Below are positions 1 to 7,673 of a DNA stretch of 64,000 nucleotides, in pieces. Numbering within the stretch: the stretch's first letter is position 1; every line of letters starts with the position of its first letter. The notes under the pieces were generated by a model. That model made no database searches. It was not told the origin of the DNA and worked only from the letters and a program-made list of their open reading frames with translations. The stretch comes from an uncultured Bacteroidales bacterium (GTDB taxonomy: Bacteria > Bacteroidota > Bacteroidia > Bacteroidales > Paludibacteraceae), in contig CADBZO010000010.1 of assembly GCA_902799185.1 (NCBI GenBank), forward strand, positions 61,988 through 125,987, written 5' to 3'. The translations under genes were made by a program, and so were the position numbers.

Positions 1-109
1 CCAATACCTCTTTATTGACTAACTTGGCGGCTCGGTAACGGCTAATCTGTATAGCCTCTTTAATCGCTTTAACCGCTTCTATGTATTCTGCTCTATTGAG
101 TTGCTCCAT
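1..109 (-). CDS. DUF1016/YhcG-family protein, N-terminal fragment cut by the window edge
   Basis: The minus strand from the ATG at 109 encodes MEQLNRAEYIEAVKAIKEAI and continues QISRYRAAKLVNKEVL before the window ends. This start, with the SRYRAA...N.E segment, matches the N-terminal domain of DUF1016 (YhcG) proteins. That family joins this domain to a C-terminal PD-(D/E)XK nuclease-like domain and is common beside restriction and other defence genes. Only about 36 residues are visible, so the nuclease half cannot be checked. No vegetative promoter is evident in the 70 bp upstream. Confidence 0.6.
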   Translation of the reverse strand, partial: MEQLNRAEYIEAVKAIKEAIQISRYRAAKLVNKEVL

Positions 110-181
110 GTTGTCTTTTTTCTTCTCCGAACACCATTATTTCTGAAAAATATAAAATGGTCGTAAACATTATTATTTTTG

Positions 182-255
182 TGGAGTATAGCGGACTCGA
201 ACCGCTCACCTCAACACTGCCAGTGTTGCGCTCTAGCCAGATGAGCTAATACCCC
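182..255 (-). tRNA. tRNA-Ala (anticodon GGC)
   Basis: The reverse strand folds into a full cloverleaf. The acceptor stem is GGGGTAT with ATACTCC, the D-stem GCTC/GAGC, the anticodon stem CAACA/TGTTG around loop CTGGCAG, and the T-stem AGCGG/CCGCT around TTCGAGT. The anticodon GGC reads Ala GCC/GCU codons. No CCA is encoded after discriminator A. It starts two bases after the hairpin that follows the CoA-transferase gene, so it may be cut from that transcript. Confidence 0.95.
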
Positions 256-256
256 A

Positions 257-288
257 ACGTTAGCCTTTGTGCCTGCAAAGGCTAACGT
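257..288 (-). terminator. Perfect 13-bp hairpin between the CoA-transferase gene and tRNA-Ala
   Basis: The sequence ACGTTAGCCTTTG (257-269) pairs perfectly with 276-288 around a 6-base loop. It lies just past the stop of the minus-strand CoA-transferase gene and immediately before the tRNA. There is no strong U-tract, so it may be a processing or 3'-protecting hairpin rather than a classical terminator. Confidence 0.55.
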
Positions 289-300
289 AATCATTAAGAA

Positions 301-1794
301 TCAACGCAGGTAGTTCTCCCACTTGGTGTTGCGCATGTCGCCGGACTTGAGGAACTCCTCATGCATGGCGAACGCGAGGGAGAGGTTATGCGGCGTCTGA
401 CCGTGCTTGGCGTACTTGAGGTAATCACGCAGCATCTCTTTGTATTCGGGAGCGACGCAGTTGTTGATGACCTCTTCGGCACGCTGGCGCGGACTCTTGC
501 CACGGAGATCCGCTACACCCTGCTCGGTGACGATAACCTTCACGGAGTGCTCGGAGTGGTCGAGATGCGTTACCATCGGCACGATAGACGAGATAGCACC
601 GTTCTTCGCCGTCGATGCGGTCGTGAAGATACTAAGGTACGCGTTGCGCGCGAAGTCGCCCGAACCGCCGATACCGTTCATCATCTTTGTGCCCGTGACG
701 TGGGTGGAGTTGATATTACCGTAGATATCCGCCTCTAACGCCGTGTTGATGGCGATGATACCCAGACGACGTGCCACCTCCGGACTGTTCGAAGTCTCCT
801 GCGGACGGAGCAACAGCTTGTCGCGGTAGAAATCGAGGTCGGCCAGCACCTCCGCCATCTTGCTCTCCACGAGACGCAGGGAGCAGCCGGAAGCGAACTT
901 GCAGTGGCCTGCTTTGATGAGGTCCACCACGGAGTCCTGAATGACCTCGGAGTACATCTCGAAGGGCGGGATATGCGGGTTCTTGCCGAGCTCGCCGAGG
1001 ACAGCGTTGGCTACGTTACCTACTCCGCTCTGGATGGGCAGGAACGACGCAGGGATACGTCCGGCCTTCATCTCCGCCTCCAGGAAGAGTGCTACGTTCT
1101 CGCCTATCTTGGCGGTCGTAGCATCGACCGGCGTGAAAGCGGCAATCTCGTTCGGACGGTTGGTCTTCACGACTGCAGCAATCTTCGACGGATCGACCTT
1201 GATATGGTCGGAGCCGCAGCGGTCGGAGGGTTTGTAGATCGGTATCTCGCGACGGCAGGGAGGATCAAGCGGCTCGTAGAGGTCGTGCATGCCGCGCATG
1301 GTGGCGGGGAACATCTCATTGAGTTCGACGATGATCTTGTCCGCCATGCGGCAGATAGTAGGCATGATACCTACTCCGGCAGCCGGTACGATGGTACCAT
1401 CCTCGCCTACGTACGATGCCTCGATAATCGCCCAGTTAGGTTTCGGGAGGAAGCCGTAACGGAGGTCCTGCGCCATATGGCTCAGGTGCATATCGAAATA
1501 GTGCGTACCCTCGGCGTTAATCTCCTCACGCATGGACTTGTTGGACTGATACGGCGTACGGAACTCGACGGCATGTGCACGTGCCAAAGCACCGTCACAG
1601 CTGTCGCCCATCGACGCACCGGTCTCCAGTCCTACGCGGAAAGGTTTGCCTTCGGCATGCAGACGCTCTGCGCGTTGCGCCAGCGCAAAAGGAACCGCCT
1701 TGGGCACACCGGTGGCGGTAAAGCCACCCATGCCCAAGACGTCACCATTCTGAATCAATTCAGCGGCTTGCTCCGCTGTCATGAAATTAAGCAT
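301..1794 (-). CDS. scpC: Acetyl-CoA hydrolase/succinate CoA-transferase family protein
   Basis: This 497-residue cytoplasmic protein belongs to the acetyl-CoA hydrolase/transferase family, which moves CoA between acyl-CoA esters and carboxylates such as succinate, acetate or propionate. Recognisable segments are the N-terminal MTAEQAAELIQNGDVLGMGG, the glycine-rich GIGGSGDFARNAYLS near residue 400, and the C-terminal VTEQGVADLRGKSPRQRAEE typical of the family. The frame stays open back to 1890 through a 9-bp repeat tract giving a Tyr/Asn/Glu-rich peptide. I choose the ATG at 1794 (MLNFMTAEQ); the ATG at 1782 is also possible. It is last in an operon behind aldolase. A role in succinate/propionate fermentation is inferred. 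The symbol is tentative, because donor specificity cannot be read from sequence. Confidence 0.85.
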   Translation of the reverse strand: MLNFMTAEQAAELIQNGDVLGMGGFTATGVPKAVPFALAQRAERLHAEGKPFRVGLETGASMGDSCDGALARAHAVEFRTPYQSNKSMREEINAEGTHYFDMHLSHMAQDLRYGFLPKPNWAIIEASYVGEDGTIVPAAGVGIMPTICRMADKIIVELNEMFPATMRGMHDLYEPLDPPCRREIPIYKPSDRCGSDHIKVDPSKIAAVVKTNRPNEIAAFTPVDATTAKIGENVALFLEAEMKAGRIPASFLPIQSGVGNVANAVLGELGKNPHIPPFEMYSEVIQDSVVDLIKAGHCKFASGCSLRLVESKMAEVLADLDFYRDKLLLRPQETSNSPEVARRLGIIAINTALEADIYGNINSTHVTGTKMMNGIGGSGDFARNAYLSIFTTASTAKNGAISSIVPMVTHLDHSEHSVKVIVTEQGVADLRGKSPRQRAEEVINNCVAPEYKEMLRDYLKYAKHGQTPHNLSLAFAMHEEFLKSGDMRNTKWENYLR

Positions 1795-1888
1795 AATTTC
1801 GTAGTTTTCGTAGTTTACGTAGTTTTCGTAATTTTCGTAGCTTACGTAATTTACGTAAAATACGCAAGCTACGCAAACTACGCGAAGC
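1795..1888. repeat. 9-bp imperfect tandem repeat between aldolase and CoA-transferase genes
   Basis: About ten copies of a degenerate nonamer (gene-strand types CGTAGTTTG, CGTAAATTA, CGAAAACTA) fill the gap between the aldolase stop and the CoA-transferase start. Nine is a multiple of three, so the downstream frame is uninterrupted through the tract, which could be mistaken for an N-terminal extension. Confidence 0.85.
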
Positions 1889-1890
1889 AA

Positions 1891-2892
1891 TTATTCCGCT
1901 TTGCCGTCGGAACCGAGGACGTTGATGATCTTATGCTTGTAGAGCTCGGTCATCAGGTCGCGTGCAGGACCGCAGTACTTACGCGGATCGAACTCACCCG
2001 GTTTCTCTGCGAACACTTTGCGGACAGCAGCGGTGAACGCCAGACGGGAGTCGGAGTCGATGTTGATCTTGCAGACAGCGGACTTGGCAGCCTTGCGGAG
2101 TTGCTCCTCAGGGATACCTACTGCGTCAGGCAGCTTGCCGCCGTACTTGTTGATCATATCTACATACTCCTGCGGAACGGAAGACGAGCCGTGCAGCACG
2201 ATCGGGAAGCCCGGAAGCTGCTCCATGACAGCGTCAAGCACGTCGAATGCCAATGGCGGCGGAACGAGACGTCCGGTCTTCGGGTCACGGGTGCACTGCT
2301 CCGGAGTGAACTTGTATGCACCATGGCTGGTACCGATGGAGATAGCGAGGGAGTCGCAACCCGTGCGGGTAGCGAAATCAACTACCTCTTCCGGTTTGGT
2401 GTAGTGGCTAACCTCGGAAGCTACCTCGTCCTCAACACCTGCGAGCACGCCGAGCTCAGCCTCAACCGTTACGTCGAACTGGTGAGCGTAGTCAACGACT
2501 TTCTTGGTGAGAGCGATATTCTCCTCATACGGCAGCGACGAAGCGTCGATCATGACAGACGAGAAACCGAAGTCCACACAGCTCTTGCAGAGCTCGAAGC
2601 TGTCACCGTGGTCGAGGTGCAAGCAGATCTGCGGGTGCTCCCAACCGAGCTCTTTCGCATACTCCACAGCTCCCTGAGCCATGTAACGGAGAAGGGTCTG
2701 GTTAGCGTAGTTACGCGCACCTTTCGATACCTGGAGGATAACCGGGCTCTTGGTCTCAGCCGCAGCTTTGATGATAGCCTGGAGCTGCTCCATGTTGTTG
2801 AAGTTGAACGCAGGGATAGCATAGCCTCCCTTGATTGCCTTGGCAAACATCTCACGGGTGTTTACGAGGCCTAATTCCTTGTAAGAAACCAT
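1891..2892 (-). CDS. fba: Class II fructose-bisphosphate aldolase
   Basis: This 333-residue zinc-dependent aldolase cleaves fructose 1,6-bisphosphate to glyceraldehyde 3-phosphate and dihydroxyacetone phosphate in glycolysis and runs in reverse in gluconeogenesis. Family signatures are AIPAFNFNNMEQLQA near the start, the metal/catalytic LHLDHGD around residue 93, ISIGTSHGAYKF around 205 and VLHGSSSVP around 250. Length and start (MVSYKELGLVNTREMF) match the long class II form common in Bacteroidales. It sits between two isomerase-like genes upstream and a CoA-transferase gene downstream, on the same strand with repeat-filled gaps of 75 and 96 bp. The unit looks like sugar catabolism feeding fermentation. 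Confidence 0.95.
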   Translation of the reverse strand: MVSYKELGLVNTREMFAKAIKGGYAIPAFNFNNMEQLQAIIKAAAETKSPVILQVSKGARNYANQTLLRYMAQGAVEYAKELGWEHPQICLHLDHGDSFELCKSCVDFGFSSVMIDASSLPYEENIALTKKVVDYAHQFDVTVEAELGVLAGVEDEVASEVSHYTKPEEVVDFATRTGCDSLAISIGTSHGAYKFTPEQCTRDPKTGRLVPPPLAFDVLDAVMEQLPGFPIVLHGSSSVPQEYVDMINKYGGKLPDAVGIPEEQLRKAAKSAVCKINIDSDSRLAFTAAVRKVFAEKPGEFDPRKYCGPARDLMTELYKHKIINVLGSDGKAE

Positions 2893-2935
2893 AGTTGTAA
2901 TAAATTGTTATTTGTTATTAGTTATTAAAAAATAT

Positions 2936-2975
2936 CTAGTGGACTAGTGAACTAGCGGACTAGTGGACTAGTTTC
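2936..2975. repeat. 8-bp tandem repeat (CTAGTGGA type) upstream of fba
   Basis: Five imperfect copies of CTAGTGGA run from 2936 into the end of the neighbouring isomerase-like gene, whose TAG stop (2970-2968) lies in the last copy. It is the 8-bp counterpart of the 9-bp tract on the other side of fba. Confidence 0.85.
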
Positions 2976-3741
2976 TAAACTCTTTTGCGTGGTGAGCGTG
3001 GATGAGCACATGGTGGTTCGCAATGGGGTCTGTCAGGAAATAATTACTTACCTCGGGCGTTGCCTTGATCCATACCTGCGTGCGGCAGAGGTTAGGTTCA
3101 TACTGACACCTCTCCAGGGTGACATCCACCGCCAGGAGGCGGTTCATGTCTCCGGATAGTTTGACGAGTGTATAGTCCCCTGTAGGCAGTTCGCCATGGA
3201 TAGCCACTCCTATGCCGGATTCGAAATGGGTGGTATATTCATGGGAGGTAGTCATGCCGAGCGGCAGGGTACAATGGGCGAAGAGCATCTGTCCGTCGGC
3301 ATTGATACGCGCCGGGTTGACCTGGAAACAGAGTTCGCCGGTAAGCCGTTTGCACAGCATCATCGTCAGGAGCGTAGGTATATCTCCTTCACAGGCTGCG
3401 GGAATACCTTCGTCGTTGAGTTTGGAGAGCGCTATGCAGCCGGTGTTCTTGACAGTCTTCAGCAGGTCGAAGCATCGGAGCGTCACGCCCTGCAGGTCGT
3501 ATTTCAGAACCAGTTCTTTGAGACGTTGATAGACCGCTTCCGCCCCCCTCATGCCGGGATCGACTTCGCCGAGAGAGGTCATCTCTTCGATGGGGATGTC
3601 AACCAGCTCCAGATTCATTTTCTCCTTCACCTCCCGATAGTCCACCGTAGAAGCGATGAGCCAGTCGGAAGGTTTTCCGACGACGCCGAGCCGCATCGGC
3701 TGGGCGTTATACAGTTTCTCGTTAGAAGGTTTGAATACCAT
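2968..3741 (-). CDS. L-fucose/arabinose isomerase-like protein, shorter paralogue
   Basis: This 257-residue protein resembles the C-terminal part of fucose/arabinose isomerase-type enzymes, seen in LRCFDLLKTVKNTGCIALSK, ESGIGVAIHGELPTGDYTLV and the histidine-rich end HHVLIHAHHAKEF. It is clearly paralogous to the gene immediately upstream but lacks about 100 N-terminal residues present there. Its ATG overlaps the upstream stop by one base (TAATG), which suggests translational coupling and perhaps a hetero-oligomer. Substrate is unknown. Position before fba suggests sugar isomerisation feeding aldolase, which is inference. It could also be a non-catalytic subunit. Confidence 0.65.
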   Translation of the reverse strand: MVFKPSNEKLYNAQPMRLGVVGKPSDWLIASTVDYREVKEKMNLELVDIPIEEMTSLGEVDPGMRGAEAVYQRLKELVLKYDLQGVTLRCFDLLKTVKNTGCIALSKLNDEGIPAACEGDIPTLLTMMLCKRLTGELCFQVNPARINADGQMLFAHCTLPLGMTTSHEYTTHFESGIGVAIHGELPTGDYTLVKLSGDMNRLLAVDVTLERCQYEPNLCRTQVWIKATPEVSNYFLTDPIANHHVLIHAHHAKEFRN

Positions 3742-4829
3742 TATACTCTCCAGAATTTAGCGGCGTGATGACCTTTGATCAGTACATGGTGGTCGGACAG
3801 CGGATAGGTGAGCATATACTGGCTGACTATCGGTGTGGTCTGGATCCATATCTGCGTACGGCAGAGGTTCTGCTCGAACTGGCAGCGTGTCACTTTGACA
3901 TTGACGGCGAGGAGCCGTTTCATGTCGTTGCTGAGTTTGACGAGTGTGTAGTCTCCCGGCTCCACTTCTCCGTGTATAGCTACGCCTATGCCGGACTCGA
4001 AATGGGTGGTGAACTCATGGGACTTGGTCATCTTGAGCGCGATGGTACATTTCGCCAGGAGTATCTGTCCGTCTGGTTGCACCCGTGCGGGGCTTCCCAT
4101 CCATCCTATCTCACCCGTCAGTTTCTTGCACGCCATCATCGTGAGTAGTACCGGAATGTCGCTCTCGCAGCCGGCAGGGATACCTTCGTCATTGAGTTTG
4201 GAGACCGCCACACAACCGGTGTTCTTGACCGTAGTGAAGAGGTCGAAACAGCGGAGGGTGATGCCGTCCAGTTGGTATTTGGCAATAATCTCTTTGAGGC
4301 GTGTGTAGATAGCCTCAGCGCCTTTCATCCCCGGGTCCACCTCGCCCAGCGATGTTATCTCCTCAAAAGGGATGTCTATGAGTTCGGTATTGGTCTTATT
4401 CAGCACCTCTTTGTAATCCGTTTGCGAAGCGATGAGCCAGTCGGAAGGTTGACCGAGTACACCTAATCTCTGCTTTTTCTCATTCTTGAGCACTTTCTCC
4501 AGGGGTGTACGTGTCAGAGACTCTGTCTCGCTGGGGTCCGGAAAGATGATATCCCTTGGGTGCTGCATGATTTTCGCCATACCTTTGCGCTGACGAATAA
4601 AACTGAGGATCTCCAGGGCAGCCGGCAGGGAGTTGCTAAATCCGCTAACCATCAGATAAATAGGGTGTTGCAGGTCAATCTTTTTCTCCTTAATCAGATC
4701 GATAAACTGCGCCTCTGTTCCTCCGGACAGGACGGCTACTACTTGGTTTTCTGCCACAAACTCATCCGAAACCTTGAAAGGCATGTCGGATACTTCTGTG
4801 TGAAGTTGAGAGCAAAGTGTGTACAACAT
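3741..4829 (-). CDS. L-fucose/arabinose isomerase-like protein, longer paralogue
   Basis: This 362-residue protein of the fucose/arabinose isomerase-like group has an N-terminal Rossmann-like part (VVAVLSGGTEAQFIDL, YLMVSGFSNSLPAALEIL) and a C-terminal part shared with the next gene (ITLRCFDLFTTVKNTGCVAV, ESGIGVAIHGEVEPGDYTLV, DHHVLIKGHHAAKFW). A second in-frame ATG at 4784 (MPFKVSDEFVAEN) is an equally plausible start. Both lie downstream of the promoter at 4863-4898, giving leaders of about 30 or 75 nt. It is first in a four-gene operon with the paralogue, fba and the CoA-transferase. Normal fucose isomerases are much longer, so the precise activity is uncertain. Confidence 0.65.
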   Translation of the reverse strand: MLYTLCSQLHTEVSDMPFKVSDEFVAENQVVAVLSGGTEAQFIDLIKEKKIDLQHPIYLMVSGFSNSLPAALEILSFIRQRKGMAKIMQHPRDIIFPDPSETESLTRTPLEKVLKNEKKQRLGVLGQPSDWLIASQTDYKEVLNKTNTELIDIPFEEITSLGEVDPGMKGAEAIYTRLKEIIAKYQLDGITLRCFDLFTTVKNTGCVAVSKLNDEGIPAGCESDIPVLLTMMACKKLTGEIGWMGSPARVQPDGQILLAKCTIALKMTKSHEFTTHFESGIGVAIHGEVEPGDYTLVKLSNDMKRLLAVNVKVTRCQFEQNLCRTQIWIQTTPIVSQYMLTYPLSDHHVLIKGHHAAKFWRV

Positions 4830-4862
4830 AGGATTAATATTTAAAGGTTATTACTCAAATCC

Positions 4863-4898
4863 GCTGCAAAATTAATAAAAAAAAATCACATACGCAAG
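4863..4898 (-). promoter_or_regulatory. Vegetative promoter for the isomerase-fba-CoA-transferase operon
   Basis: On the minus strand CTTGCGTATG is followed by a T-rich spacer and TAATTTTGC, the Bacteroidota -33/-7 arrangement. The start site would be near 4859, about 30 nt before the first ATG. The same architecture recurs through the window. Confidence 0.75.
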
Positions 4899-4950
4899 TG
4901 CGCACGCGTTTTTTGCCAAAAAAAATCATCTTTTACCCATTTGTGTGGTC

Positions 4951-4983
4951 GCGGTCATATCGCGGTGATATCGCGGTCATATA
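4951..4983. repeat. 11-bp direct repeats upstream of the operon promoter
   Basis: Three consecutive copies of GCGGTCATATC (one base varies per copy), with a partial fourth, lie 50-85 bp upstream of the minus-strand promoter. An 11-bp period puts them on nearly the same face of the helix, as expected for a regulator-binding array. Confidence 0.6.
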
Positions 4984-5061
4984 TCGGTTTTGAGTCGAAA
5001 TTGCGTGCTTACATTGTGAACTTGGGGTCGAGAAAAATCCTTTCCGGAGGATTTGGGAGCG

Positions 5062-5562
5062 TTATTTATTTACACGGAAAGTGAAGTATTTCTGTCCGAA
5101 ATAGGAGAAGGCGACGGTGATGAGTGTGATGATCATCTTGGAGGGGGTTGGATACCACCCTATTATCTCGACGCATAGTTTGAGTCCGAAATAGTTTATA
5201 GCCAGGTTCACCGCCACAATCAACATATATCGTCCGAGCTGGCGGTAACTGTTGAGCCGGGAGGCAGTGAAGGTAACATATTTCTGTAGCCAGAATCCGG
5301 TGAGTAGCGTTATAGGAAAGACGATACAGAGGGTAGCGATGTGGGGGGTGAGGCAGAGGTTAAAGGTTAAAGGTGAAAGGTGAAAGTACACCAGGTCATG
5401 TCCAATAACAAAGTTATACAGGAAGAAGTAAAGCAGCCAGTCGAGTACGAGGTTTCCGCCTCCGCAAGCGGCATATCGAAAGAGCTGTTCCGGCATCCAT
5501 TTGGCGAACGGACGGTAAAAAAAATCAATGATTTGTGTGATTATTTGCGCTAATTTGTGCAT
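5062..5562 (-). CDS. GtrA-family membrane protein
   Basis: This 166-residue protein has four predicted membrane segments and GtrA features: FRYAACGGGNLVLDWLLYFF near residue 30, FWLQKYVTF near 95 and the end YFGQKYFTFRVNK. GtrA proteins are thought to flip lipid-linked sugars for polysaccharide or O-antigen glucosylation. Residues 60-69 (FHLSPLTFN) come from four heptamers of GGTTAAA/GGTGAAA type at 5358-5385 and fall in the loop between the second and third helices, which looks like an in-frame repeat insertion. It is divergent from rsmA. Confidence 0.85.
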   Translation of the reverse strand: MHKLAQIITQIIDFFYRPFAKWMPEQLFRYAACGGGNLVLDWLLYFFLYNFVIGHDLVYFHLSPLTFNLCLTPHIATLCIVFPITLLTGFWLQKYVTFTASRLNSYRQLGRYMLIVAVNLAINYFGLKLCVEIIGWYPTPSKMIITLITVAFSYFGQKYFTFRVNK

Positions 5563-5576
5563 TTTATGCGATTTTT

Positions 5577-5613
5577 CTTGCGTAATTCAAAAAAAAGTAG
5601 TACTTTTGCAGCC
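5577..5613 (+). promoter_or_regulatory. Vegetative promoter upstream of rsmA
   Basis: CTTGCGTAATTC is followed by an A-tract and GTACTTTTGCAGCC. The predicted start near 5616 leaves a leader of about 130 nt before rsmA. Confidence 0.75.
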
Positions 5614-5745
5614 GCAAAAGCCGAGTGCTTGTATGATTTGCGCACATGCCGGTATTCAAATCGGGCACAAAATTAGTAATAATTTTTTAATTGCGCAAAT
5701 ATTTTTAACTAAAATTAAACAGTATGGACGATTATCACCCTAACA

Positions 5746-6588
5746 ATGCAACAAGTACATGCCAAAAAATTTCTGGGGCAGCACTTTTTGACGGACTTGA
5801 CAGTCGCCCGCAGAATTGCTGAAACAATAACCCCACCCCAGCCCTCCCTACAAGGGAGGGAGAAAGCTATTCGGGTAATCGAAGTGGGACCCGGGATGGG
5901 TGTTCTGACCCAGTATCTCCTTAAAAATCCTGATATACAACTCACGGCGATAGAGATCGACCGCGAGAGTGTGGCGTATCTCAGAGAGTGGTACCCGGAG
6001 TTGGATCTGGTGGAAGGCGATTTTCTGAAGATTGACCTGAACAAGATGATTCCCGAAGGCGAGTTCAACGTCATCGGCAATTATCCATACAATATATCCA
6101 GCCAGATTTTCTTCAAAGTACTGGAATACAAAGACCGTATTCCCGTGTGCTCAGGTATGATCCAGAAAGAAGTGGCGGAACGTATAGCTTCCAAGCCCGG
6201 CAAGAAGGCATACGGCATCCTGTCCGTTCTTCTGCAAGCCTATTATGATATAGAATATCTGTTCACGGTAGATGAACATGTGTTCAATCCTCCTCCAAAA
6301 GTCAAGTCGGCAGTCATCCGCATGACGCGTAACAAACGACGACGGTTGGAGTGCGACGAAGCACTGTTCAAGACCGTCATCAAGACAGCTTTCAACCAGC
6401 GGCGAAAACAGATGAGAAACTCGTTACGGAGTTTAGTCGAAAGTCAAAACGGGACAGAGCCTGTCGAAAGCTCAGAACGATTAGAATGGTTCCTGACTCG
6501 AAGGCCGGAACAGCTATCTGTTGAAGAATTTATTGAACTAACCACTTTAATTGAACAAAGCCATGTCGGAAATCAAGATATTCTATAA
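5746..6588 (+). CDS. rsmA: 16S rRNA dimethyladenosine transferase (RsmA/KsgA)
   Basis: This 280-residue enzyme dimethylates two adjacent adenosines near the 3' end of 16S rRNA using S-adenosylmethionine. Motifs are KKFLGQHFLTD at the N-terminus, VIEVGPGMGVLTQYLL for the SAM loop, and NYPYNISSQIFF for the catalytic NxPY. The C-terminal part has FNQRRKQMRNSLR and FLTRRPEQLSVEEF. Residues 28-39 (ITPPQPSLQGRE) come from a GC-rich palindrome inserted just before the SAM-binding strand, where homologues run directly from helix to strand. A second odd segment is SQNGTEPVESSERL near residue 230. The stop overlaps the corA start by 26 bp. Confidence 0.95.
   Translation: MQQVHAKKFLGQHFLTDLTVARRIAETITPPQPSLQGREKAIRVIEVGPGMGVLTQYLLKNPDIQLTAIEIDRESVAYLREWYPELDLVEGDFLKIDLNKMIPEGEFNVIGNYPYNISSQIFFKVLEYKDRIPVCSGMIQKEVAERIASKPGKKAYGILSVLLQAYYDIEYLFTVDEHVFNPPPKVKSAVIRMTRNKRRRLECDEALFKTVIKTAFNQRRKQMRNSLRSLVESQNGTEPVESSERLEWFLTRRPEQLSVEEFIELTTLIEQSHVGNQDIL
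5828..5862. repeat. In-frame GC-rich palindromic element inside rsmA
   Basis: An ACCCCACCCC block is followed by CCCTCCCTacaAGGGAGGG, a hairpin. It encodes ITPPQPSLQGRE in rsmA. Near-identical sequence, in reverse orientation on the plus strand, is in tsaE at 24352-24386, and its core recurs at 9123-9152. Confidence 0.8.
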
Positions 6589-7513
6589 AGACAAAGAGAA
6601 AATCAAGGTAGCGCGTACCATCTCCACGCTCAAAGAGCTGGACAAGAAAGATATAATCTGGATTGACCTGCTGGACGTGAGTGACAAGACGGAGGACACC
6701 TTGGAGGGCTTTCTGAAGATTGATATTCAGGAAGATGAAGAGATGGAAGAGATCGAGCTCTCGTCCCGTTATATCCAGACGGACGACAGCATCGTGGCGA
6801 ACAGTAACTTCCTGAAATCCAATTTTGAGATGGAGCCGGTGAACTTCATCCTCAAAAACAGTATTCTGGTCTCTATCCGCGACAACGAGTTGGACACTTT
6901 CAACGAGACATTCAAGAAAGTGTTCGTCAACACCCGTAATTTCCCTACGGGCTATCACGTGTTGGTAGCGCTATTCGAGACGCGTGTGGAAAAGGATGCC
7001 GACTTGATTGAGGATACCACGGATATGATTACCGAACTGTCCCAGCGCATCAACGCAAACAGCGATCACGTGGATGAAGATTTGCTTGTTCAAATCAAGG
7101 ACCTGCAAGAAAAAGTGACTATCATCCGACAGAATATCATGGATAAACAGCGCGTTATCTCCAATATCCTCAAATGCGATTTCTTCCCCGAAGAACTCTA
7201 TCCGCGTCTGACGATGATTATTAAGGATATCAACTCGCTTTTTGACTATACCCGATTCGGTTTCGACCGTCTGGACTACCTCCAGGATACGTTCCTCGGT
7301 TTGGTAAACATCGAGCAGAACAAGATAATCAAGATATTCACAGTCATCAATATCATCTTCCTGCCTCCTACACTTATCGGCAGTCTGTATGGTATGAACT
7401 TTGACTTCATGCCGGAACTCCACTGGCGGCTCGGATACCTGTTTGCACTCGGTCTGATGGTGCTATCGGTAGTACTTATATTACTGATATTCAGACTGAA
7501 AAAATGGTTATAA
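6563..7513 (+). CDS. corA: CorA-type magnesium/cobalt transporter
   Basis: This 316-residue protein has a long acidic and helical cytoplasmic domain followed by two C-terminal membrane helices. The CorA signature YGMNFDFMPEL sits at the end of the first helix, before the basic tail FRLKKWL. The family forms pentameric channels for Mg2+ and Co2+ in the inner membrane. The ATG at 6563 (MSEIKIFYKDK) is preferred to an upstream TTG at 6551. The 26-bp overlap with rsmA implies co-transcription. Confidence 0.93.
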   Translation: MSEIKIFYKDKEKIKVARTISTLKELDKKDIIWIDLLDVSDKTEDTLEGFLKIDIQEDEEMEEIELSSRYIQTDDSIVANSNFLKSNFEMEPVNFILKNSILVSIRDNELDTFNETFKKVFVNTRNFPTGYHVLVALFETRVEKDADLIEDTTDMITELSQRINANSDHVDEDLLVQIKDLQEKVTIIRQNIMDKQRVISNILKCDFFPEELYPRLTMIIKDINSLFDYTRFGFDRLDYLQDTFLGLVNIEQNKIIKIFTVINIIFLPPTLIGSLYGMNFDFMPELHWRLGYLFALGLMVLSVVLILLIFRLKKWL

Positions 7514-7673
7514 ACATATTGTTAACAATGTAAATGGTACACAGTTTACAACCTGTTCCACGTTGCAGTTTTCAAAACCATTCACATTCGTATAACTATA
7601 AATTACAACGCTAAAACAACAAATATCAAAGAATTAGTTTATTTATCAACAATTTCAACATACATATATATCC

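Noticed and set aside
904-2874. 656-codon open frame on the plus strand opposite the CoA-transferase and aldolase genes
   Set aside because: It is antisense to two strongly conserved genes, runs through the 9-bp repeat, and its translation resembles no protein. It results from codon bias of the opposite strand.
7551-7570. TGTTCCACGTTGCA as a second parS site
   Set aside because: Only the left half matches the consensus; the right arm is lost.
7620-7673. TTATCAACA as a DnaA box marking an origin near nadA
   Set aside because: A single box with a mismatch in an A/T-rich leader; no cluster of boxes or dnaA/dnaN genes nearby.
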